This document shows, piece after piece, positions 9,851-17,600 of a stretch of 64,000 nucleotides of DNA. The notes under the pieces are model-generated. The model was not told the DNA's origin. It saw nothing but the letters and a program-made list of their open reading frames with translations, and did not search any database. How positions within the stretch are numbered: position 1 is the first letter of the stretch; every line of letters starts with the position of its first letter. Source of the stretch: Candidatus Bathyarchaeota archaeon (GTDB taxonomy: Archaea; Thermoproteota; Bathyarchaeia; Bathyarchaeales; Bathycorpusculaceae); the NCBI GenBank assembly GCA_026014615.1, contig JAOZHZ010000028.1, positions 248,001-312,000 on the forward strand, read 5' to 3'. Made by a program: the position numbers and the translations under genes.

Positions 9851-10052
9851 CCCTACTAATTTTAGGTAGTCTTAGCTTAATAAATTTAAAGAAAAGAGGA
9901 TCCGAAAGAATCTTTTGTCTGCCAAACCACATGGCTATTTATGTTACAGACACGTATCAGCCGGATTTTCTCGGGCTGAACCCTTTGAAGAAGCACTTGT
10001 AGGGTTCGAGAAAAAAGATAGGCGTCTTTGGGGATAAACGCGCTGGAGCTGG

Positions 10053-10382
10053 CTATTTTTTCAGCTTAACTGCTGTCCCATAAGCAGTGACAATTATGAA
10101 GCCTTCCAGAATTTCTGTGGTTTCAAAATCTATCGACAATACGGCGTTTGCGCCCAGCCGTTTTGCGTCGTTTTTTAGGTCTTCTACGGCGTCTTTTCGT
10201 GCTTTCTCGATTTCCTCTGCGTAGGCGGTTCCTTTTCCGCCTGTTATGGATTGGATTCCTGAAACAAACCTGCCGCCTATGCCGCGGGTTCGGGTGCTGG
10301 AGCCATAGACGATTCCGAGAACTTTTTCCACTTCACAGTTGGGAATAGCAGGCATCGTTGCCAAAATAAGGTCTTCACTCAA
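10053..10382 (-). CDS. YbjQ/DUF74 family (heavy-metal-binding domain-like) protein
   Basis: LILATMPAIPNCEVEKVLGIVYGSSTRTRGIGGRF... matches the YbjQ family layout. TTG start after GGAG is preferred over the longer ORF-track start. Confidence 0.8.
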   Translation of the reverse strand: MSEDLILATMPAIPNCEVEKVLGIVYGSSTRTRGIGGRFVSGIQSITGGKGTAYAEEIEKARKDAVEDLKNDAKRLGANAVLSIDFETTEILEGFIIVTAYGTAVKLKK

Positions 10383-10533
10383 CGTATTCAACTCCGGATT
10401 TCTCTGGTTTTTACGTTTTCCTTTTTTATAAGATTTTGCACCTCGGGACGAGGGGACTGGCAGCAGCAAAAACGTGTCAAAGATTGGTGAATGAAAAAAA
10501 GAGTGTGTACATGGAAATGCGGTTGTAGTGGAA

Positions 10534-10662
10534 CTATTTTTTGCCTTTAGCGTGTTTGGCGGGTAGCGCAACTTGTTTTCTTTCTTTCCGTTTCTGTTCT
10601 TTTTCGCGTTGTATTTTCTTGTGTTGTTCTAAACCTGCGGCTTTTTTTGCTTTTTTGGACAA
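10534..10662 (-). CDS. Small Lys-rich basic protein (42 aa)
   Basis: TTG start; translation LSKKAKKAAGLEQHKKIQREKEQKRKERKQVALPAKHAKGKK. Below the ORF-track size cut-off. Confidence 0.5.
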   Translation of the reverse strand: MSKKAKKAAGLEQHKKIQREKEQKRKERKQVALPAKHAKGKK

Positions 10663-11008
10663 AGACCATCAACCTTGAAGTACATTAAACGGGGAGCCTC
10701 AAAAACCTACCGTTCACGTGTCACAGATTGTCGCAATCTTTAATACCCAAAAGGCTTCACGCTAAGCTGGGAAGGAACCAAAACGCCGACCAACAAACTG
10801 TGCTGCCCCAAATGTGGCTCTCCAGAAGTGGAGAAAAACCGGAATCAGGAGTTCCACTGCCATGAGTGCGGAGAAATTTTCTATTTTGTTACGCCAAAAT
10901 GCGGGTCCCAAATGGATACCGAAAGATACAAGCTTTAAAACCCAAAGAGCAGAAGCTAAGCCACGGATAACTGCCTAACCGAATTAAACGCTGAAAACGC
11001 GGGAAAGC

Positions 11009-11110
11009 CTATTTTTTGTTGGCTTTTTTGGCGCAGGCGTCGCTACAGTACTTCTTTTTCTTGTCAAAGGTCATGAACACTTTTTTGCAGACAGGACACT
11101 TCTTATCCAA
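11009..11110 (-). CDS. Very small zinc-binding protein (33 aa)
   Basis: TTG start behind GAGG; translation LDKKCPVCKKVFMTFDKKKKYCSDACAKKANKK with a CxxC...CxxxC zinc knuckle. Confidence 0.55.
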   Translation of the reverse strand: MDKKCPVCKKVFMTFDKKKKYCSDACAKKANKK

Positions 11111-11243
11111 ACCAAATCCCTCTACCCAAAAACAAAGGAGACTATAACCTAAAACCTTTCCCTAAAACAGAGCTGTACCCGTCGGTTTCAAAATGGTTTC
11201 TGAACGGCGGATGAAAATTTCTAAAAGAATGAGTGGAGGAAGG

Positions 11244-11561
11244 TTATTCCTGTTCCTCTGGTTTTTGCTGCTGTTTGATCCATTCCTCTTTTGTTGCGTT
11301 AATTATTGTTTCGAGGTTTTGTGGGTCTTGCAGGTCAGCAATAGCATTGGTTAACTCGTACTTGATTAGGTAACTCATTTGGCCGGGCATTAGGGGTTCA
11401 GGGGTGCCTGTCTGGTACAGTTTGAGTGCGCGCATCCCAAATTTAACCATAAGGGCTTGCAGTTCGGCGCGAAGAGTTTCGAGTTCGTTGGCGCTGGTAG
11501 TCATGGTTTGAGCGTATGCTTTCGATTTTTCAGGGTCAGTTAGGTTATCGCGTTCAGTCAT
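11244..11561 (-). CDS. Conserved hypothetical protein, 105 aa
   Basis: Clean ORF with ATG start and helical composition. No family recognised. Confidence 0.6.
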   Translation of the reverse strand: MTERDNLTDPEKSKAYAQTMTTSANELETLRAELQALMVKFGMRALKLYQTGTPEPLMPGQMSYLIKYELTNAIADLQDPQNLETIINATKEEWIKQQQKPEEQE

Positions 11562-11958
11562 CTTTTTTCACGTTCCAAGTAACGTAGATACTGTCAGCGT
11601 CAAATTATAGCTTTTCCATTCTAAACCCAAACAGAACGGTTTCTCAAAACTGTTCTCACATTTAACGCAACAGCTAAAGTAAGGTGAGAAACGCACTCAA
11701 GAATCTCGCAGTTTCAGACAACGCGGTTAATCGCTCAATCGATACAGAAACCTCTTTAGGAACCCCTCTCATTGGGCTTTACTTGCCCCGTTTTGTTAGC
11801 AACTTCGGTGAGTATCTCGGGTGTTGGCAGAGGGTATGCAAAGCCACAGGCACGCCCAAATAATTATCGGTACTAATACAGGCACATCGCTTGCTAGAAT
11901 TTGGTTTTTTGTGTCACTCATCTTTTTATATTAAGAAGCTAGGTACTCGGCGATAATC

Positions 11959-13968
11959 TTGTCTGCTAACTTCAAAGTTAATTGTGGCGAGCATGAGCAT
12001 CAGCAATTACCTGAAAAGTGTACTGAAACTGTTTACGACGCCGTAACTTCCAAGACTGTTGATGAAAACGCTGGTGCAGCTCAAATCACTAAAAGAAAAA
12101 CTCGAAAGCCACGGTTACATGTTGCAAAAAAGAAAAAGCCAGTGGAGAAAAGGTTACTCTGCGAATTAGAGGAGCCAAGCGAAACCAGCGCAAACGCCAA
12201 GCATTTGTATTCATGCACTTTTTCAGACCCCTATGATATACAAAACCTCATTAGAACGAAGGCATTTTCGCCTTTTCGGAAGGTCCAGCTGAGTTTGAAA
12301 GCTAGAGACATAAAACGTGCTGGCAAAATCGACAAGCTGCTTTCCGCAGATGCCATTCGCACAAAACTTGTGCCTTACAATTTTCAGATGCAGACTGCGC
12401 TCCAAGTGATAAACGAAATGAATGGAAACGCTATCCTCGCCGACGAGGTCGGACTTGGGAAAACAATTGAGGCGGGTCTCATAATGAAAGAGTTGCTCCT
12501 GCGAGAGGAAATTAATTCCGTTCTAATTGTTTCTCCAAAGAGCCTGTTGTTGCAATGGAAAACGGAAATGCACGAAAAGTTTGGAGAAGCTTTTTCGATT
12601 GCAAATATCCCCCGTGAACACGTTGACCTGCAGACTAGCGATAGAATAATTTGTTCACATAACCTTTTAACTAGAAAATACGATCAGTTTGCAAGTCGAA
12701 TCTGGGACCTGATTGTGGTCGACGAGGCGCACACATTTAGAAACAGCAAAAGCAAAGGTCGCACTTGTCTAGAAAATCTCCGAAAGAGCCATTTCTTGTT
12801 GCTAACTGCTACGCCGTTGTGCAATAGACTTACTGATTTGTATAGTATTGTAGATTTAATTCAGCCTGGGCTTTTGGATAGTGAGCGCTCGTTTGTTTCC
12901 CGATTTGCTAAAGACACCAAAAGCCGAGTTGTACGACCAGAAGAAGTACATGCGCTAAGGCAAACCATAAGAGCCGTAATGTGTCGAACTCGAAGAGAAC
13001 AAACAGGCATCCCGTTTACCAAACGATGTGTTGATTCTAGAACACTGGAAGCAAATAAGCTGGAACGGGAATTTATTGATCAAGCAACAGAATATTTGCG
13101 AGGCATAAGCCAGAATCAGTTTAAGACGATAGAGACCTTGATGGCGGAGAATCCAACTAGACGAATCAGTGAATCCCAAAGCAGAGCAATTCTAGTTTTT
13201 CAAGCAATTTCTCTTCAGCAGTCCTTCTCAAGTTCCCCGTATGCCTCTATCGAATCGTTAACGAAAAGACAGCAACGCTTTCCCCAAGAAATGGAAGTTA
13301 CCAGTCGACTAATCGAGATGGCTGCAAAAGTTAAGAGCACAAAAATGGAGTTGCTGCGAAACGTTCTGAATGAGATGCCTACTGAACAGGCATTGATATT
13401 TTGCCTACGAAAGATCACGGTACGTAAACTAAAAGAAATGTTGAACGCGGAATTTGGGCGGGCAGAGGTTTACTTAGGCGACATGAGCCAGACAGAGAGA
13501 GATGAAGTTATAGAGAGCTTTCAGAATGGAGGAACCAAATATCTGGTTGCCACGGACGCTGCATCTGAAGGTCTTAACTTGCAGAATTGTTGTGTGTTGT
13601 TTAATTATGATTTACATTGGAACCCCATGAAAATCGAGCAACGGATAGGCCGAATCCACAGGTTCAAACAAGACCGTGATGTCACCGTCTTCAACCTAAG
13701 CGTCAAAGACACCATTGATGACTACGTGCTCCATATTCTATACCAAAAAATAGATTTGTTTACCATGACAATCGGCAAAATGGAAACCGTTCTAGCGGAA
13801 CTAAAAGAGGGCTCTCAGGATATACAAAAGACTATCGCCGAGATATTGCTCAGAAGCAACTCTCGTTTAGACATACGAAGAGAACTTGAAAAATTGGCAA
13901 CTGACCTGAATGTTTCCAAGAAGAATCAGGAATTAGCTGAAAAATTCACTGCGGGGATTCTTGGTTGA
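11959..13968 (+). CDS. SNF2/RapA-like superfamily 2 helicase
   Basis: ADEVGLGKTIEAGLIM (Walker A region), VVDEAH, LLTATP, ATDAASEGLNLQ, QRIGRIHRFKQ. Confidence 0.9.
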   Translation: MSANFKVNCGEHEHQQLPEKCTETVYDAVTSKTVDENAGAAQITKRKTRKPRLHVAKKKKPVEKRLLCELEEPSETSANAKHLYSCTFSDPYDIQNLIRTKAFSPFRKVQLSLKARDIKRAGKIDKLLSADAIRTKLVPYNFQMQTALQVINEMNGNAILADEVGLGKTIEAGLIMKELLLREEINSVLIVSPKSLLLQWKTEMHEKFGEAFSIANIPREHVDLQTSDRIICSHNLLTRKYDQFASRIWDLIVVDEAHTFRNSKSKGRTCLENLRKSHFLLLTATPLCNRLTDLYSIVDLIQPGLLDSERSFVSRFAKDTKSRVVRPEEVHALRQTIRAVMCRTRREQTGIPFTKRCVDSRTLEANKLEREFIDQATEYLRGISQNQFKTIETLMAENPTRRISESQSRAILVFQAISLQQSFSSSPYASIESLTKRQQRFPQEMEVTSRLIEMAAKVKSTKMELLRNVLNEMPTEQALIFCLRKITVRKLKEMLNAEFGRAEVYLGDMSQTERDEVIESFQNGGTKYLVATDAASEGLNLQNCCVLFNYDLHWNPMKIEQRIGRIHRFKQDRDVTVFNLSVKDTIDDYVLHILYQKIDLFTMTIGKMETVLAELKEGSQDIQKTIAEILLRSNSRLDIRRELEKLATDLNVSKKNQELAEKFTAGILG

Positions 13969-15701
13969 GCAAAAGATGCACTGACACAGAAATTCAACAA
14001 TTTGTTGAAGAATACTTCAAGTCCAAAAAGGGCACAGTAACTGAACAATCCGATGGTGTCTTCACAGTAATCTACCCCAATAAAGAGGAAACCCAAGAGT
14101 ACACTTACCTGCGTGCTGTGTCGCGGGAGAAGAATCTTCCTCTTATTTCATTGGGGAGTCCAGCGTTTCAGCAAATAGTAAACGAATGCTTAGACGATGG
14201 TGTTTTGTGCCAAGTTTCACTTAGCCCGAAAGAGGAGATTGAGATCCTGCTGATGAATCTTTTCAAGGCTTCTTCGTGTGCCTGTGAAGACTGCAAAAAA
14301 GTGACTGCAGGAGAAAAAGAGATCAGCATCTGTGTAACGCCTCACCCATGTTACCACAGAATAAACAATGCAAAAGTTGTCTCCTTAAAAATTGTAAAAA
14401 AAGAGCCCGTTAAGTATTACCAATTCTATTTCTCTGCCATATTCCGTAACAAACTACGACCAAAAAATGAAGAAACAATTCCTATACTGATAGACGAAAA
14501 AGGTAACATTGTCAGCAATGACGGTTTTAGTGATCTTGACCTCTTGAAAAACGAAGCGATAAGTGTTCAGGAACTCAAGGCTAAGGTTGACACAAAGCTC
14601 TTTGACGAATTGAAAACTGTTGCAGACCAAAAGCTGGAGTCTGTTCTTAAGCAAAAGTTGGCGCTTTTTGATTTGCCGCTTAGGAAAGAGAAAAAGTCTA
14701 AACTGAGAAGCTTTGATAGACGACTTAAGAAGGAGCGTCGTGAGCAGTTAATTTCAAGAAAGCGTAATTTTGATCAGCGCAGATGGCAAGCTAACTACGA
14801 AGCACTTCTGAAACGAGAAGAAGAATCGTTCATGACTGATATAGAAGTAAATTTCGTCAACCTGCTTGTGGTTAACACAAGTAAGGTTAGATTTGACGTT
14901 AAACTAGATAATAATTCAACCATGCACGCCTGTTTCATCTTAGGCGTGAGTCATATTCCCGAAGTTACTTGCCCTACATGCCGAAAACCCTTCTTTGAGG
15001 GCTACGCAACGGAAGATGCATTTTACGTATGCGGAAACTGCATTAGACAATCCATTGACACAGGTAAAGTTTACTCAACAAAAGCAACTCTAAAGCTCGA
15101 TGAAACATTAAATGAGTATATTGAACGAGACTCAGGCTTCATCTGCGCAGTCTGCGGAAAGAGACACAGTCGATTGCTAGAATTCAAATGCAGCCACGAT
15201 AATTCAAGCGTATGCATCCATCATTACGAACTTTGTGATATATGCGGAAGGGTTTTTTCAAAACTTAATCTTTCGTTCACCCAAGAATTTAAACGTAAAT
15301 TGTGTCCCACTCATGCTGTTGAATGCGTAGACTGTAAATCGATTATCGGCGTGGATGAGGGTAAGCTTTGCAAGGCAAGCGGCAACTGGTTCTGCAACAG
15401 CTGCATGGAGTTCTCAAAATGTTCAGTATGCCAACAAGATTACTCAACTAAATCACTGACAGACGGCAAATGTCCCGCTTGTAATAACCTAAAAGACTTA
15501 AACGATCCAACGCTCCTTCAAACAGTTCAAGATTTTGACAAGTCCGAGCACAAAAAAGCGAATTGGCTGGCAGGAAAAAACACTCTGAATACAGTTGTTG
15601 TCCGAAAAAGCCTTTTTTCAAGCGCATTGTACGTCATCGAAAACGATAAAGTCGTTTCTCAAAAGTCCCTTTCGTTCTTAAACAAATTGAAGGAGCATTA
15701 A
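13965..15701 (+). CDS. Multi-zinc-finger protein of unknown function with basic coiled-coil region
   Basis: Many CxxC pairs (CEDC; CPTC..CGNC; CAVC; CDIC; CVDC; CNSC..CSVC..CPAC). TTG start overlaps the helicase TGA stop. Confidence 0.7.
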   Translation: MSKRCTDTEIQQFVEEYFKSKKGTVTEQSDGVFTVIYPNKEETQEYTYLRAVSREKNLPLISLGSPAFQQIVNECLDDGVLCQVSLSPKEEIEILLMNLFKASSCACEDCKKVTAGEKEISICVTPHPCYHRINNAKVVSLKIVKKEPVKYYQFYFSAIFRNKLRPKNEETIPILIDEKGNIVSNDGFSDLDLLKNEAISVQELKAKVDTKLFDELKTVADQKLESVLKQKLALFDLPLRKEKKSKLRSFDRRLKKERREQLISRKRNFDQRRWQANYEALLKREEESFMTDIEVNFVNLLVVNTSKVRFDVKLDNNSTMHACFILGVSHIPEVTCPTCRKPFFEGYATEDAFYVCGNCIRQSIDTGKVYSTKATLKLDETLNEYIERDSGFICAVCGKRHSRLLEFKCSHDNSSVCIHHYELCDICGRVFSKLNLSFTQEFKRKLCPTHAVECVDCKSIIGVDEGKLCKASGNWFCNSCMEFSKCSVCQQDYSTKSLTDGKCPACNNLKDLNDPTLLQTVQDFDKSEHKKANWLAGKNTLNTVVVRKSLFSSALYVIENDKVVSQKSLSFLNKLKEH

Positions 15702-15702
15702 G

Positions 15703-16623
15703 ATGCAGTATTTAGCGTTTAAAGGGGTTTTAAAGGAAATTATTGAACAGTATCCTGACATTGATCTTTTAGAGTTTCTGTACGATAAACTGCAGATCTC
15801 TTATGGTAAGGCAGAAGAATTAGCTGCCCGAATCGAAAAAGAGTACTGCCGAAAAAACATCCCTGGCGAAAGTTCCGTAAGATTGCTTGTGGAAGAAAAT
15901 AGGAAGTCTGAGGGTCCTTCAAAAGGTAATGTTTACTCAGTTGATTGTCTTTCAGACGATGAATTTGACTATTTCATAACATGGCTTTTCAAAGAGCTAG
16001 GATACGAAATTCCGCCGGGAAAGTGCATAGTTGATTCCGGTGTCGATTTTGTGGCTGTGAAGGACAGCGAAAAAATTGCGGTTCAAGTCAGAAAGTGGCC
16101 CCTAAGTTGCAAAGTTACGGATTCCATTGTTTTGTTGTCCGAAGAAGCAAAGCTTAGGCATGGCTGCAAGAAAGCAATTGTTGTAGCCCCCACATATTTT
16201 ACTCAACAGGCAATTACGGCGGCTCAAAAGCTGAGTGTTGAACTTTGGGACCGAACTGTTCTGGATAGAAAAATTGCGGAGGCAAAAGAAAAGGCGGAAC
16301 TGGAAGTACAGTTTTGTTTCCCACCGTATGAAGGATCACTGCTTCAGAGTCTTCTTCGGCTAAGAGCGACAAAAGAATTCATTATTGAGCCCCGAGCAGG
16401 TGAAAAATATGACATACACCTGCCTGGAGTGAAATTCCCGTTGCTGACGTTTCAGGTTCGTTCTGAGACTGTCGTCCAGTGTGTTTTCAGAATTAAAGAT
16501 AATGAGCCAGTTGGGGAACTTGACGGTGAAGTGCTAATTAAAAGTCGGCGCAATAAGGCGGGTCCTGATGATTTACGCGCTTACACATTGATAGTTCAAT
16601 ATCTTGAACAATTTATAGAGTGA
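15703..16623 (+). CDS. Mrr-like (PD-(D/E)XK) restriction endonuclease-domain protein
   Basis: FKELGYEIPPGKCIVDSGVDFVAVKDSEKIAVQVRKW...AIVVAPTYFTQQAITAAQKLSVELWDRTVLD. ATG one base after the previous TAA. Confidence 0.75.
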   Translation: MQYLAFKGVLKEIIEQYPDIDLLEFLYDKLQISYGKAEELAARIEKEYCRKNIPGESSVRLLVEENRKSEGPSKGNVYSVDCLSDDEFDYFITWLFKELGYEIPPGKCIVDSGVDFVAVKDSEKIAVQVRKWPLSCKVTDSIVLLSEEAKLRHGCKKAIVVAPTYFTQQAITAAQKLSVELWDRTVLDRKIAEAKEKAELEVQFCFPPYEGSLLQSLLRLRATKEFIIEPRAGEKYDIHLPGVKFPLLTFQVRSETVVQCVFRIKDNEPVGELDGEVLIKSRRNKAGPDDLRAYTLIVQYLEQFIE

Positions 16624-16717
16624 AGCTGGTTCTCTGAAATAGACCGTTAATTAAAAGAAGAAACAGTGATTCCCTCAAGAATTCTTTTTTCCAAAGCCCT
16701 CAAAACTACAAACTATG

Positions 16718-17329
16718 TTATTCCTTACCAAGGAAAGCATGTTTAGTAAATACAACCTGGGTCTTTATTTTTTTCTTGGACATTGAGAAAACAAGCAGGA
16801 TGTTTAGCCCAATCAGGTAAGTGGGAAATGCTAGCGCGGAAAACGTCCAAACAGAGGCTACCAGAAAACTCGTCAACGGAGCAAAAACACCAACCACACA
16901 CGGCCATGGGGACTCGGTTTCTGGGCGGCGCCACGCCTTCAGCAAAGTTGGCGCTGCCGCGAGGGCATCACTTACGATCGCAAAAACTATGGCGACGTTC
17001 GGGTTCTGGGTTAGGTACCACAGAAGCAGCGCTAAAGCTGACAGGACGCCGCAGACGTAGTCGAACCGTGACAGTTTCCAGTACGCTCTCTTGTTGAAGA
17101 ACGAGGCTGTAAAGATCAGAAACGGAGATAGCCCCGACATGAACACGGGTACAGCCGCCCACGTCACACCACTGGATACGGCGGCGAATGTTGCGATGAA
17201 GGGCGCAATCGACCACATAAGCCAAGTTACCCTGTTAGGCTTGGTCTGCCCCCTAAACATGGAACGTACGTAAACTAAGGCAGCAAGCAACGCGGCAAAG
17301 GCAGCAACGAACACCAAGAACTCAAACAT
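16718..17329 (-). CDS. Polytopic membrane protein (PQ-loop/SWEET-like organisation possible)
   Basis: About 6-7 hydrophobic segments and two related short motifs (KPNRVTWLMW..., ESPWPCVVGV...). Confidence 0.55.
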   Translation of the reverse strand: MFEFLVFVAAFAALLAALVYVRSMFRGQTKPNRVTWLMWSIAPFIATFAAVSSGVTWAAVPVFMSGLSPFLIFTASFFNKRAYWKLSRFDYVCGVLSALALLLWYLTQNPNVAIVFAIVSDALAAAPTLLKAWRRPETESPWPCVVGVFAPLTSFLVASVWTFSALAFPTYLIGLNILLVFSMSKKKIKTQVVFTKHAFLGKE

Positions 17330-17600
17330 ACGTACTAACTAAAAGCGTAAACCAGATATTTAATGGCATAACGTAAGCAAAGCCATTTTTTGGCGCTCCA
17401 TCTAGATATCAACCAATCAACAAATAAAGAAACAAATCTTTCAAAGAAGAGGGTTTGCTGGGGCTCTGGAACGGAAATCTTAGGAGAGAAAGAAAATGAA
17501 ACCCAACGAGCAAGGTTGTGCCATTTTTCCTGAACCCATTCAGCCCCACTTTGCTATTTTTCGCAACAAAAAAAGGAAAATGGTTTTGTTTGTACATTGT

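Noticed and set aside
10383-10571. N-terminal extension of the YbjQ ORF in the track
   Set aside because: The family begins near LILATMP and the extension overlaps a separate 42-aa ORF. A TTG start at 10382 with GGAG upstream fits better.
10756-10938. Zinc-ribbon frame KLCCPKCGSPEVEKNRNQEFHCHECGEIFYF...
   Set aside because: No ATG/GTG/TTG start between the upstream stop and the first CxxC. Possibly a remnant, so not called as a CDS.
11959-16623. Annotation as DISARM or Dnd/Ssp
   Set aside because: No DrmA/B/C, methyltransferase or Dnd/Ssp components are adjacent. Only the helicase class is shared.
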